DNA of 64,000 nucleotides from Roseomonas gilardii subsp. gilardii (GTDB lineage Bacteria > Pseudomonadota > Alphaproteobacteria > Acetobacterales > Acetobacteraceae): assembly GCF_023078375.1 (NCBI RefSeq), contig NZ_CP095554.1, forward strand, positions 1,550,001 to 1,614,000. Direction: 5' to 3'. Both the position numbers and the translations under genes were made by a program. Under the pieces are notes generated by a model. The model was not told the DNA's origin, ran no database searches, and was given only the letters and a program-made list of their open reading frames with translations. Of this stretch, positions 8,913 through 19,545 are shown piece by piece (the stretch's first letter is position 1; every line of letters begins with the position of its first letter).

Positions 8913-10328
8913 ATGCGCCTGCGCCGCCATTTCCGCTGGACCCGGTCCTTCGCCCCGCGCGCCGCCCTGCTGATCGCCGCCGTGGTGATGCTCGCCTCCG
9001 GCCTGGGCGCCGGCTGGGGCTGGCTGCGTGCCCAGGCGGCGCTGAACCAGCAACTCGACCTGATCCTGGCCGCCGAGGCCGAGGGGTTCCTGCGCGAATA
9101 CGAGGCCGGCGGCCTGTCCGGCCTCGCCGTCGTGGCGCAGTCCTATGTCCGGCGCAGCGGCCCGCTTCGCGTGCAGTTGCAGACCGCCGATGGCCGCCCC
9201 CTGCTGGGCGACCTGCCCGGCGTACCGCCCGGCCTGCGCGGCTTCGTCACGCTGCGGGGGCGGGACGGCACCCGGCTGCGCGCCCTGGGCACCGTGCTGC
9301 AGGGGGGCGTCGGCCTCGTCATCGCCACCGACCTCGCCCCGGCCGAGCGCGCCGCCGCCGCCCTGGCCTGGACGCCCTGGATCTCCGGTGCCCTGGGGGC
9401 CGTGCTCGCTTTGGCCCTGGGCTTCCTCGCCGCGCGTGGCCTGGAACGCCGCCTGGCCGGGGTCAGCACCGCCGCCCGCGCGGTGATGGCCGGCGATCTC
9501 GGCCGCCGCCTGCCCGCCTCGGGGCGCGGGGACGAGTTCGACCGCCTCGCCGCGACGATGAACGCCATGCTGGAACGCATCGAGCGCCTCGTCGCGGAGG
9601 TGCGGCAGGTCACCGACGACGTGGCGCATGATCTCCGCTCGCCGCTCTTCCGCCTGCGGCAGCGGCTGGAGACAGCCCTGGCCGGCGCGCGGGAGCCCCA
9701 GGCCGATGCCACCACGCTGGAGGCGGCGATCGGGGAACTCGACGGCATCCTCGCCACCTTCTCCGCCCTGTTGCGCATCGCCCGCACCGAGGCGGGGGCG
9801 GGGCGGGACGACATCGCCCCGCTCGACCTGTCCGCGCTCGTGGCCCAGGTGGCGGAGGTCTATGCCCCCGTCGCCGAGGAGGCCGGCCGGAGGCTGGAAA
9901 CCGGGATCGCCCCCGGCCAGCGCATCGCCGGCCATGCCACCCTGCTGCGGCAGGCCCTCGCCAACCTGCTCGACAACGCCCTGGCCCATGGCGGCGGCAC
10001 GCTGCGCGTCTCGCTGCGCCCCGGCCCGGTGCTGGAAGTCTCCGACGACGGCCCCGGCATCCCGGCCGGGGAGCGGGAGAAGGTGCTCCGCCGCTTCTAC
10101 CGCCTGGACCGCAGCCGCAACACGCCGGGGACCGGCCTCGGCCTCTCCCTGGCCGCCGCGGTGGCCCGCCTCCATGACAGCCGGCTCGAACTCCGCGACG
10201 GGCCGGAAGGAAAGGGCCTCACCGCCGCCCTGGACCTTTCCGCCGCCGCCGGGCGTGCTTCCCCCGGGACGGGGCATGGATCGCCCTCGCCTGGAACCCC
10301 ATCCGGAACTCTGAAAACTCTTTCATGA
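8913..10328 (+). CDS. HAMP-domain sensor histidine kinase
   Basis: 471 residues with two membrane segments (about 17-39 and 155-173) enclosing a ~110-residue periplasmic sensor, a HAMP linker (about 175-228), a dimerisation/phospho-acceptor domain with His239 in VAHDLRSPL, and an ATPase domain with N box LANLLDNALAHG, G1 DDGPGIP and G2 GTGLGLSLA. The C-terminal ~25 residues are Gly/Ser/Pro-rich. The ATG at 8913 begins with a basic MRLRRHFRW stretch, normal for this class. No regulator gene is adjacent, but an orphan OmpR-type regulator on the same strand lies 4.65 kb upstream. The DegP-type protease gene starts 90 bases downstream, suggesting an envelope-stress role. Confidence 0.92.
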   Translation: MRLRRHFRWTRSFAPRAALLIAAVVMLASGLGAGWGWLRAQAALNQQLDLILAAEAEGFLREYEAGGLSGLAVVAQSYVRRSGPLRVQLQTADGRPLLGDLPGVPPGLRGFVTLRGRDGTRLRALGTVLQGGVGLVIATDLAPAERAAAALAWTPWISGALGAVLALALGFLAARGLERRLAGVSTAARAVMAGDLGRRLPASGRGDEFDRLAATMNAMLERIERLVAEVRQVTDDVAHDLRSPLFRLRQRLETALAGAREPQADATTLEAAIGELDGILATFSALLRIARTEAGAGRDDIAPLDLSALVAQVAEVYAPVAEEAGRRLETGIAPGQRIAGHATLLRQALANLLDNALAHGGGTLRVSLRPGPVLEVSDDGPGIPAGEREKVLRRFYRLDRSRNTPGTGLGLSLAAAVARLHDSRLELRDGPEGKGLTAALDLSAAAGRASPGTGHGSPSPGTPSGTLKTLS

Positions 10329-10417
10329 TCCTGTCGGAGCGCCTCCAGCGGCGCGGGTCCAGATGGCATCCATCGCGGTGGCATCGCCACCGGCCGCAAC
10401 CCAGAGGAACCGCTCGG

Positions 10418-11950
10418 ATGTCGAACCCCTTCCGCAACCGTCGCAACGCCGCCTTCGCCGCCGTGCTGCTGGCGGGCACGGCCCTGGGCGGCGTCGCCGC
10501 CGGCTGGGCCCCCGCCTTCGCCGAGGGCAGTCCCGTCGGCGGCCAGATCCAGCCCGCCGCCGCCGTGGTGGCCCCGGCCATGCAGGGCCTGCCGGGCTTC
10601 GCCGATCTCGTCGCCAAGGTCCGCCCGGCGGTGGTGACCATCACCGCCATCGAGAAGCCGCAGCAGCAGGCCGGGGCCGGCTCGCCCTTCCCGCCGGGCT
10701 CGCCGCAGGACCGCATGTTCCGCCGCTATTTCGGCGCGCCCGAGGGTGGCCGCCAGGGCGGGCGCATCGCCGAGGCGCTGGGCTCCGGCTTCCTGGTCGA
10801 TGCCGAGGGCCATATCGTCACCAACAACCATGTCGTGAAGGACGCCGCCTCGGTGAAGGTGACGCTGGATGACGGGCGCGAGCTGCCGGCCAGGATCGTC
10901 GGCCGCGACGAGCGCACCGACCTGGCGCTGCTCCAGATCGATGCCGGCAAGAACCTCCCCTTCCTGAAGCTGGGCGATTCCGACAAGGCCCGCCCGGGCG
11001 ACTGGGTGGTGGCGGTGGGCAACCCCTTCGGCCTCGGCGGCACCGTCACGGCGGGCGTGGTCTCGGCCCGTGGCCGCGACATCGGCGCCGGCCCCTATGA
11101 CGACTTCCTGCAGGTCGATGCCCCGATCAACCGCGGCAATTCCGGCGGCCCGCTCTTCGCCCAGGACGGCACGGTGATCGGCGTCAACACCGCCATCTTC
11201 TCCCCCAGCGGCGGCTCGGTCGGCATCGGCTTCGCCATCCCCTCGAACATCGTCCAGACGGTGGTGGCGCAGCTGGAGAAGAACGGTCATGTGGAGCGCG
11301 GCTTCCTCGGCGCCAGCACGCAGCCCGTGACCGACACCATGGCCAAGGCGCTGCAACTGCCGGAGGCCCAGGGCGCGCTGGTGGCGCAGGTGGAGCCCGA
11401 CAGCCCCGCCTCCCGCGCCGGGCTCAAGGCCGGCGACGTCATCACCGCCGTGGACGGCACCCCGATCCACAGCCCGCGCGAACTGGCCCGGGTGATCGCC
11501 GACCACCGCCCCGGCTCCGAGGCCACGCTGACCGCCCGCCGCGACGGACAGGACGAGAAACTGCCGGTGAAGCTGGCCTCGCTGCCGGCCCAGGACGGGT
11601 CCCAGGCCCAGGCCAACAACGAGGAGGGCGGCCAGCCCCGCTTCGGCATCGGCCTCGCCACCATCCAGGATGCCGAGCGGCAGGGCCTCGACCTGCCGCG
11701 TGGCACCAAGGGCGCCGTGGTCTCGGCCGTGGAGCCGGACGGCCCGGCGGCCCAGGCGGGGCTGCAGCCGGGCGACGTGATCACCAGCGTCGCCGGCAAG
11801 CCGGTGGCCAGCCCCGAGGACGCCGCGAAGGCGATCCGCGAGGCCGCCCAGAGCCATGGCGGCGCGGTGGCGCTGCGCGTGCTGCGCGATGGCCATGGCG
11901 CCTTCGTGGCGATGCAGGCGCCGCAGGCGGGCAAGCCCAACCAGGGCTGA
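10418..11950 (+). CDS. degP: Do/DegP-family periplasmic serine endopeptidase
   Basis: 510 residues: a signal peptide (1 to ~36, cleavage near AFAEG), a trypsin-like protease domain with triad His138 (TNNHVV), Asp168 (ERTDLALL) and Ser242 (RGNSGGPLF), then two PDZ domains (about 280-375 and 410-500). It degrades or refolds misfolded envelope proteins. The ATG at 10418 has an AGAGGA ribosome binding site, and the signal peptide begins right there. It follows the histidine kinase by 90 bases on the same strand, so the pair may share control. A strong hairpin follows the stop. DegP, DegQ and DegS-like names are not separable by sequence alone, but two PDZ domains exclude DegS. Confidence 0.93.
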   Translation: MSNPFRNRRNAAFAAVLLAGTALGGVAAGWAPAFAEGSPVGGQIQPAAAVVAPAMQGLPGFADLVAKVRPAVVTITAIEKPQQQAGAGSPFPPGSPQDRMFRRYFGAPEGGRQGGRIAEALGSGFLVDAEGHIVTNNHVVKDAASVKVTLDDGRELPARIVGRDERTDLALLQIDAGKNLPFLKLGDSDKARPGDWVVAVGNPFGLGGTVTAGVVSARGRDIGAGPYDDFLQVDAPINRGNSGGPLFAQDGTVIGVNTAIFSPSGGSVGIGFAIPSNIVQTVVAQLEKNGHVERGFLGASTQPVTDTMAKALQLPEAQGALVAQVEPDSPASRAGLKAGDVITAVDGTPIHSPRELARVIADHRPGSEATLTARRDGQDEKLPVKLASLPAQDGSQAQANNEEGGQPRFGIGLATIQDAERQGLDLPRGTKGAVVSAVEPDGPAAQAGLQPGDVITSVAGKPVASPEDAAKAIREAAQSHGGAVALRVLRDGHGAFVAMQAPQAGKPNQG

Positions 11951-11975
11951 CGTTCAGGCCCGGGGATACGGGGAT

Positions 11976-12010
11976 GGAAAGGGCGGCTCCCGCAGGGGGC
12001 CGCCCTTTCC
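11976..12010 (+). terminator. Strong hairpin after the Do protease gene
   Basis: Perfect 12-bp stem: GGAAAGGGCGGC (11976-11987) pairs with GCCGCCCTTTCC (11999-12010) around an 11-base loop. There is no clear T-tract, but the position directly after the stop codon and before edd fits a transcription terminator. Confidence 0.65.
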
Positions 12011-12092
12011 CGCGTTCGGCTCCGCACAATCGGCTTGCGGCATCGCCGAACAATGCTCAGGTTGCGGGCGGGGTTCCGATGGGTTGAGAACA

Positions 12093-13904
<1,812 letters not shown>

Positions 13905-13938
13905 CCGTCACCGCCAGGAAAGAACCCAAGAGACCGTG

Positions 13939-15402
13939 ATGGCCAAGATCGTTCCCGTCCCGCAGTTCGACTATGTCGTGTTCGGCGCCACCGGCGACCT
14001 GACGATGCGCAAGCTGTTGCCCTCGCTCTACCACCGCTTCCGGGACCGGCAGTTCGACGACCGCTGCCGCATCGTCGCCGCCGCGCGCAGCGAGGTCTCC
14101 GACGATGGCTACCGCGCCCGTGCCGAGGAAGGGCTGCGGCAGTTCGTGAAGGCGGATTTCGACGCCGCCACGGTGCAGGACTTCCTGCGCCTGCTCGTCT
14201 ACAGCCGCGTGGACGGCGCCGGCGAGGATGGCTGGCCCGCGCTGATGGAACGGCTGGATGAGCGCCCCGATGTCGTCCGGCCCTACTACCTCGCCACCTC
14301 GCCCGATCTCTATGGCCCGATCTGCCGCAACATCGAATCCCATGGCGGCCTGACACCGAAATCGCGCGTGGTGCTGGAGAAGCCGATCGGCCGCGACCTC
14401 GCCTCGGCGAAGGCGATCAACGATGCGGTCGGCGCGGTGGTGCCGGAGGCGCAGCTCTTCCGCATCGACCACTATCTCGGCAAGGAGACGGTACAGAACC
14501 TGCTGGCGCTGCGCTTCGCCAACACCATCTTCGAACGGCTCTGGAACGCGGACATGATCGACCATGTCCAGATCACCGTGGCCGAGACGGTGGGCGTGGA
14601 GGGGCGCGGCGGCTACTACGACAAATCCGGTGCCATGCGCGACATGCTGCAGAACCACATCCTGCAGCTTCTCTGCCTGCTCGCCATGGAAAGCCCCGTC
14701 TCGCTCGACGCCGATGCGGTGCGCGACGAGAAGCTGAAGGTGCTGCGCGCCCTGCGCCCGCTGCTGCCGTCGGAATTCGGCGGGACCATCGTGCGCGGCC
14801 AGTACACGGCGGGCGCGGTGAACGGCCAGCCCGTCGCCGGCTACCTCGCCGATCTCGGCGACGGCGCCAGCACCACCGAGACCTTCATCGCCATGAAGGC
14901 CTATGTGAACACCTGGCGCTGGGCCAATGTCCCCTTCTATCTCCGCACCGGCAAGCGCCTGCCGCAGAAGGTCTCGGAGATCGTCATCCAGTTCCGCAGC
15001 CCGCCCTTCACCATCTTCCCCGGCGAAGCGGGCAACCTGGAGCCCAACCGCCTGCTGATCCGCCTGCAGCCGGAGGAGGGGATGCGGCTGGAGATGATGA
15101 CCAAGGAGCCCGGGCCGGGCGGCCTGCACCTGCGTCCCACCGGCCTCGACATCTCCTTCGAGAAAGCCTTCAACAGCCGCTATCCGGATGCCTATGAGCG
15201 GCTGCTGATGGATGTGGTGCGCGGCAACGCCACGCTCTTCATGCGCCGCGACGAGGTCGAGGCTGCCTGGAACTGGGTCGAGCCCCTGCTGGAAAGCTGG
15301 GAAGACAAGCCCGAGACCCCGCGCCCCTATGCCGCCGGAAGCTGGGGCCCCACCGCCGCCATCGCCCTGATCGAGCGCGACGGCCGCACCTGGTACGAGT
15401 GA
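13939..15402 (+). CDS. zwf: Glucose-6-phosphate 1-dehydrogenase
   Basis: 487 residues. It oxidises glucose-6-phosphate to 6-phosphogluconolactone with NAD(P)+. The nucleotide-binding GATGDL is at residues 16-21, the catalytic signature RIDHYLGKE at 175-183, and LEKPIGRD is also present. The ATG at 13939 is chosen; a GTG lies immediately before it at 13936. It is the second gene of the edd-zwf operon. Together with pgi at 60209 it indicates glucose catabolism by the Entner-Doudoroff route, normal for Acetobacteraceae and related alphaproteobacteria. Confidence 0.97.
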   Translation: MAKIVPVPQFDYVVFGATGDLTMRKLLPSLYHRFRDRQFDDRCRIVAAARSEVSDDGYRARAEEGLRQFVKADFDAATVQDFLRLLVYSRVDGAGEDGWPALMERLDERPDVVRPYYLATSPDLYGPICRNIESHGGLTPKSRVVLEKPIGRDLASAKAINDAVGAVVPEAQLFRIDHYLGKETVQNLLALRFANTIFERLWNADMIDHVQITVAETVGVEGRGGYYDKSGAMRDMLQNHILQLLCLLAMESPVSLDADAVRDEKLKVLRALRPLLPSEFGGTIVRGQYTAGAVNGQPVAGYLADLGDGASTTETFIAMKAYVNTWRWANVPFYLRTGKRLPQKVSEIVIQFRSPPFTIFPGEAGNLEPNRLLIRLQPEEGMRLEMMTKEPGPGGLHLRPTGLDISFEKAFNSRYPDAYERLLMDVVRGNATLFMRRDEVEAAWNWVEPLLESWEDKPETPRPYAAGSWGPTAAIALIERDGRTWYE

Positions 15403-15424
15403 GGCGGGTGGGGCGGGAGCGGGC

Positions 15425-16117
15425 TCACCCCGGCTCCTGCCGGTCGAAGAACAGCCGGACCGCATCCGCCGTCCGCTGGTAGTGCTCCCGCAGGGCCGCC
15501 ACCGCCTCCTCCGCCCGCCGGCCGAGCGTGGCGTCGAGGATCTCCCGGTGCTCGCGCACCACATCGCGCTGCACGCCGGGGATGCTGACCGACATGCGGC
15601 GGTAGCGTTCCGCCCGCGCCAGCAGCGCCCCGCACAGGCCGGTCAGGATGGGCGAGCCGCAGGCGGAGAGCAGGCTGGCATGGAAGGCGGCGTGCTTCTC
15701 CTCCCAGTCGTCCCGCAGCGCGGAGGGGATGTCGTCGCGCTCGCGCGGCAGGCGGGACATCAGGTGATGCGCCGCCAGCACGCGGCTTTCCCATTCCGCA
15801 TCCCCATGCAGGATCGACAGCCGCAGCGCCTCGCCCTCCAGGAGCTGCCGGTTGCGCACGATGTCCATCATCTCGGCCGCGGAAACCGGCGCCACCCGGA
15901 AGCCCCGGTGGTTGTCGGACTGCGTGTATCCTTCCGCCGTCAGCCGGACCAGCGCCTCCCGCACCGGGGACACGCTGGTGCCGCAGAGCGCCTGCAACTC
16001 GGCGAAGCGGAGCCGCTGCCCCGGCGGCAGCGATCCGCGGCGGATCGCGTCCAGGATGGTGGCATAGGCATCGCCCGCCAGCGTGCGCGTCTCCACCCGT
16101 TCCTTCACCTGCTGCAC
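15425..16117 (-). CDS. GntR-family transcriptional regulator, FCD (FadR) subfamily
   Basis: About 230 residues with an N-terminal winged helix-turn-helix (LRFAELQALCGTSVSPVREA region) and a helical C-terminal FCD ligand-binding domain containing metal-type His residues (EEKHAAFH, VREHREIL). I prefer the GTG at 16117 because an AGGGAG ribosome binding site lies about ten bases upstream. An ATG at 16174 and a GTG at 16234 would add unconserved residues reading through the likely operator. It is divergent from the FAH hydrolase, KDG-permease and SDR genes and so probably represses them, with a keto sugar acid as likely inducer. The gene converges on zwf with only 22 bases between stops. Confidence 0.88.
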   Translation of the reverse strand: MQQVKERVETRTLAGDAYATILDAIRRGSLPPGQRLRFAELQALCGTSVSPVREALVRLTAEGYTQSDNHRGFRVAPVSAAEMMDIVRNRQLLEGEALRLSILHGDAEWESRVLAAHHLMSRLPRERDDIPSALRDDWEEKHAAFHASLLSACGSPILTGLCGALLARAERYRRMSVSIPGVQRDVVREHREILDATLGRRAEEAVAALREHYQRTADAVRLFFDRQEPG

Positions 16118-16133
16118 GCCGGACCCGCTCCCT

Positions 16134-16162
16134 GATTTTCGAAAATCCACACTATATTCGAA
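16134..16162. promoter_or_regulatory. Candidate GntR operator: perfect palindrome plus second half-related site
   Basis: GATTTTCGAAAATC at 16134-16147 is a perfect 14-bp inverted repeat, and a second TTCGAA core lies at 16157-16162, 19 bp away centre to centre (about two helical turns). Both lie in an unusually AT-rich stretch between the GntR start and the divergent FAH operon. On the minus strand TATAGT (complement of 16150-16155) could be the regulator's -10 box. This fits autoregulation plus control of the divergent operon. Confidence 0.55.
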
Positions 16163-16272
16163 GACTATTGACATGGCGCATGATCGGGGGGAAGCCTGCG
16201 CCCAGGTTCCAGACTCAGAAAAGGCGGCCCTCACGCCCGGCCGGAGCCCGCCTTGCTCAGGGAGACAACGTC

Positions 16273-17115
16273 TTGAAGCTCGTTCGTTTCGGTTCCCCCG
16301 GCGCCGAGAAGCCCGGCCTCGTCGATGCCGAGGGCCGCATCCGCGACCTTTCCGCCGTGGTGCCCGACATCGCCGGCCCGGTCCTGTCCCGCGACGGCCT
16401 CGCCCGCCTGCGCGGCCTCCGGCCGACGGACCTGCCCCTGGCCCCCGAGGGCGCCCGCCTCGGCGCCTGCGTCGCCGGCACCGGCAACTTCATCGCGGTC
16501 GGGCTGAACTACGCGGACCATGCGGCCGAGAGCGGCATGGCGGTGCCCACCGAGCCCGTCCTCTTCAACAAGGCCCCCTCCTGCATCGTCGGCCCGGACG
16601 ATACCGTCCTGCTGCCGCCCGGTTCCACGAAATCCGACTGGGAGGTGGAACTCGCCGTGGTGATCGGCGAGCGCGCCTCCTATGTCTCCGAGGCCGAAGC
16701 GCTGGACTATGTCGCCGGCTACTGCGTCTGCAACGACGTGTCGGAGCGCGAATACCAGCTTGAGCGCGGCGGCCAGTGGACCAAGGGCAAGGGCTGCCCG
16801 ACCTTCGGCCCGCTCGGCCCCTGGCTGGTGACGAAGGACGAGATCGCCGATCCCCAGGACCTGCGCATGACCCTCTCCGTGAATGAGGAGACGGTGCAGG
16901 ACGGCTCCACCCGCACCATGGTCTTCCAGGTGCCCTTCCTGGTCTCCTACATCTCGCGCTTCATGATGCTGCTGCCGGGGGATGTCATCACAACCGGCAC
17001 CCCGCCCGGCGTGGGCATGGGCATGAAACCGCCCCGCTATCTCCGCGACGGCGACACGATGCGCGTGGAGATCCAGGGCCTCGGCGTGCAGCGGCAGCGC
17101 GTCTCGGCCGGCTGA
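16273..17115 (+). CDS. Fumarylacetoacetate hydrolase (FAH) family protein, probable diketo-acid hydrolase
   Basis: 280 residues. The TTG at 16273 is chosen because GGGAGA precedes it and the family N-terminus MKLVRFG starts exactly there. Metal-binding residues are Glu124 and Glu126 ([11 protein letters not shown]) and Asp155 (CNDVSERE). FAH enzymes cleave C-C bonds in beta-diketo acids. Next to a 2-keto-3-deoxy acid permease and an SDR resembling 2-keto-3-deoxy-L-fuconate dehydrogenases, the likely job is hydrolysis of a 2,4-diketo-3-deoxy sugar acid to pyruvate plus lactate or glycolate, as in the non-phosphorylative L-fucose/L-rhamnose route. Ureidoglycolate lyase and fumarylpyruvate hydrolase are alternatives. 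First gene of the GntR-flanked operon. Confidence 0.88.
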   Translation: MKLVRFGSPGAEKPGLVDAEGRIRDLSAVVPDIAGPVLSRDGLARLRGLRPTDLPLAPEGARLGACVAGTGNFIAVGLNYADHAAESGMAVPTEPVLFNKAPSCIVGPDDTVLLPPGSTKSDWEVELAVVIGERASYVSEAEALDYVAGYCVCNDVSEREYQLERGGQWTKGKGCPTFGPLGPWLVTKDEIADPQDLRMTLSVNEETVQDGSTRTMVFQVPFLVSYISRFMMLLPGDVITTGTPPGVGMGMKPPRYLRDGDTMRVEIQGLGVQRQRVSAG

Positions 17116-17299
17116 ACCGCCCCTCCCAGGCCGGCCCGGCCGGTCCGGACATCCCGGGTGCGCCCGTCCGGCGCCCCGGCCCCTGTCACCCGACAACCCC
17201 GGCCACCGGCCCAGAGAAGGGCGGGGCCGAGGGGCGGGGGGTCGAGGCCCGCGGGCCAGGGACCCTCGCCCCGCAACCCGGAAGCGTGAGGGTACGTCC

Positions 17300-18313
17300 A
17301 TGAGAATCAAGGATACGATCGACCGGCTGCCCGGCGGGCTGATGCTGGTGCCGCTGCTGCTCGGCGCGCTGTGCAAGACCTTCGCCCCCGGTGCGCCGAT
17401 CTACTTCAAGGGCTTCACCCAGGGGATCATGACGGGCGTGATCCCGATCCTGGCCGTGTGGTTCTTCTGCATGGGTGCCTCGATCAAGCTTTCCGCCACC
17501 GGCACGGTGCTGCGGAAATCCGGCACCCTCGTCCTCACCAAGCTGATCGCCGCCTGGATCATCACCCTCGTCGCCTCGATGTTCATCCCGGTCGAGGGCA
17601 TCCAGACCGGCTTCTTCGCCGGCCTCTCCATCCTGGCCATCGTCTGCGCCATGGATATGACGAATGGTGGCCTCTACGCCTCGCTCATGCAGAGCTACGG
17701 CACGAAGGAGGAAGCGGGCGCCTTCGTCCTCACCTCCATCGAATCCGGGCCGCTGATGAGCATGATCATCCTCGGCGCCTCCGGGGCCGCGCATTTCGAG
17801 CCGCAGGTCTTTGTCGGCGCCGTGCTGCCCTTCCTGGTCGGCTTCGCCCTCGGCAACCTCGACCCCAAGCTGCGCGCCTTCTTCGCGCCCGGCGGCCAGT
17901 TGATGATCCCCTTCTTCGCCTTCTCGCTGGGCAATACGATCGACCTGAACACGCTGCTCTCGCCGCTGGCGGGCCTCGGCGTGGTGCTCGCCCTGGCGGT
18001 CATCGTGCTCACCGGCATCCCGCTGATCCTGGCCGACCGGATCATCGGCAAGGGCACCGGCACGGCCGGCATCGCCGCCTCCTCCACCGCCGGTGCCGCC
18101 GCGGCCAACCCGCTGGCCATCGCCGCCGTCGCGCCGCAGTTCATGCCGGTGGCCCAGACCGCCACGGTGCTGGTGGCGATCTGCATCATCGTCACCTCCC
18201 TCGTGGTGCCGGTCCTCACCGGCCTCTGGTACCGGCAGTTCGGCCAGGGCATGGCGGAGAAGGCACGGGCGGACGATCCGATGCCCGGGCTGCACATGCA
18301 TCCGGCGGACTGA
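17300..18313 (+). CDS. kdgT: 2-keto-3-deoxygluconate permease family transporter
   Basis: 337 residues, almost entirely hydrophobic, with about ten membrane segments. It matches the KdgT family: opening [20 protein letters not shown], the central [17 protein letters not shown], then [16 protein letters not shown]. KdgT is an inner-membrane proton symporter for 2-keto-3-deoxygluconate and related keto sugar acids. The ATG at 17300 has a GAGGG ribosome binding site. It lies between the FAH hydrolase and the SDR on the same strand, so imported keto-deoxy acid could be oxidised and cleaved directly. The 184-base gap before it is GC-rich and might hold a separate start of transcription. The exact substrate is inferred. 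Confidence 0.9.
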   Translation: MRIKDTIDRLPGGLMLVPLLLGALCKTFAPGAPIYFKGFTQGIMTGVIPILAVWFFCMGASIKLSATGTVLRKSGTLVLTKLIAAWIITLVASMFIPVEGIQTGFFAGLSILAIVCAMDMTNGGLYASLMQSYGTKEEAGAFVLTSIESGPLMSMIILGASGAAHFEPQVFVGAVLPFLVGFALGNLDPKLRAFFAPGGQLMIPFFAFSLGNTIDLNTLLSPLAGLGVVLALAVIVLTGIPLILADRIIGKGTGTAGIAASSTAGAAAANPLAIAAVAPQFMPVAQTATVLVAICIIVTSLVVPVLTGLWYRQFGQGMAEKARADDPMPGLHMHPAD

Positions 18314-18434
18314 ACGCGGCCACCCTTCGCACCGGCATGGCCTTCCGTGGGGCCATGCCATGAAAGAGACGGGAGCCCGTTCCACCCCAGGGGAGGCGGG
18401 CGGGCTCCGGAAGCACCCGAGCGGGAGACGACAC

Positions 18435-19166
18435 ATGACACTCAGCCTGGATGGCAAGACCGCCGTGATCACCGGCGCGGCACAGGGCATCGGCCGCGCC
18501 ACGGCGGAACTCTTCGCCCGCGCGGGCGCGAAGGTCGTCGCCACCGACGTCAATGCGGCGAAGCTGGAGGAACTGGAAGGCCCCGGCATCGAGCGGCGCG
18601 CCCTGAACGTGCTCGACGATGCCGCCGTGCGCCAGGCCATGGCCGAGATCGGACGCGTGGACGTGCTGTTCAACTGCGCCGGCATCGTGCATGGCGGCAC
18701 GATCCTGGAGATGCCGGACGCGGATCTCGACTTCGCCTTCGACCTGAACGTGAAGGCCCTGGTCCGCACCAGCCGCGCCGTGCTGCCCGGCATGCTGGAG
18801 CGTGGCGACGGCTGCATCATCAATATGTCCTCGGTGGCCTCCAGCGTGAAGGGCGTGCCCAACCGCTTCGCCTACCAGACCACCAAGGCCGCCGTGGTCG
18901 GCCTCACCAAGTCCATCGCCGCCGACTATGTGACGCGCGGCATCCGCTGCAACGCCATCTGCCCCGGCACGGTGGAAAGCCCCTCGCTGCAACAGCGCCT
19001 CGCCACCGGCGGCGACTACGAGGGCGCCCGCGCCGCCTTCATCGCCCGCCAGCCGATCGGCCGCAACGGCCAGCCGGAGGAGATCGCCGACCTCGCTCTC
19101 TATCTGGCCACCGCCACCTACACCACCGGCCAGATCCACGTCATCGATGGCGGCTGGACGATGTAG
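18435..19166 (+). CDS. SDR oxidoreductase similar to 2-keto-3-deoxy-L-fuconate dehydrogenase / DHRS6
   Basis: 243 residues. TGAAQGIG at 13-20, NCAG at 80-83, catalytic Tyr147 and Lys151 with Ser in MSSVASSVKG. The Asp after the second strand (TDVN) suggests NAD+. The block SSVKGVPNRFAY together with RGIRCNAICPGTVESPSL closely resembles the group that includes DHRS6/BDH2 and bacterial 2-keto-3-deoxy-L-fuconate dehydrogenases (recognised from memory). The ATG at 18435 follows GGGAG. As third gene after the FAH hydrolase and KDG permease it would oxidise the imported 2-keto-3-deoxy acid at C4 to the diketo acid that the FAH enzyme cleaves. A 3-hydroxybutyrate dehydrogenase role is the main alternative. 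Confidence 0.9.
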   Translation: MTLSLDGKTAVITGAAQGIGRATAELFARAGAKVVATDVNAAKLEELEGPGIERRALNVLDDAAVRQAMAEIGRVDVLFNCAGIVHGGTILEMPDADLDFAFDLNVKALVRTSRAVLPGMLERGDGCIINMSSVASSVKGVPNRFAYQTTKAAVVGLTKSIAADYVTRGIRCNAICPGTVESPSLQQRLATGGDYEGARAAFIARQPIGRNGQPEEIADLALYLATATYTTGQIHVIDGGWTM

Positions 19167-19200
19167 GATCGGCGGGACGTCACTTCGGGCGTTGCGCTTC

Positions 19201-19505
19201 CCGGGGGAAAGGCGCCGCCTTTCGCCCCGGACCCCCTATCCGCCAGGACCCTGCGGGCCCTGGACCCGGTTCGTTGGTGTTTGTTGCGGCTGGATCGCGC
19301 CGGAGAGCAATGCTCTCCGGCGACTGCCGGTGCCGCCAGCGCGGAAATGGTGATTTTCTTTTCGGGAGCCCCACTGATCCACCTGCTCCCAGGGATCGGT
19401 CCGCAGGCTGACGGTTACCGCCAGCGCCAACGAAAGCCCGGGGTCCGGGGACCGGCTTCGGTCCCCGGCGGAGTGGGGGACGGAGGGCGAGGCGGAGCCT
19501 TGCCC
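19201..19505 (+). repeat. Dispersed intergenic hairpin element, copy 1
   Basis: Fills the gap between the convergent SDR and hrcA genes. Five hairpins in order: H1 19201-19230 (GGGGGAAAGGC, loop GCC), H2 19243-19263 (9-3-9, one mismatch), H3 19298-19322 (CGCCGGAGAGCA / TGCTCTCCGGCG), H4 19446-19469 (CCGGGGACCG, loop GCTT, CGGTCCCCGG), H5 19487-19505 (GGCGAGGC, loop GGA, GCCTTGCC). The same five hairpins recur in order and orientation at 57018-57294, with stems H2-H4 differing by paired changes. The flanks between H3 and H4 have diverged. No open frame is supported. Confidence 0.8.
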
Positions 19506-19545
19506 CGGGGGGGCGGACACAGGCGCACTCCCGGCCGGATCCCTC

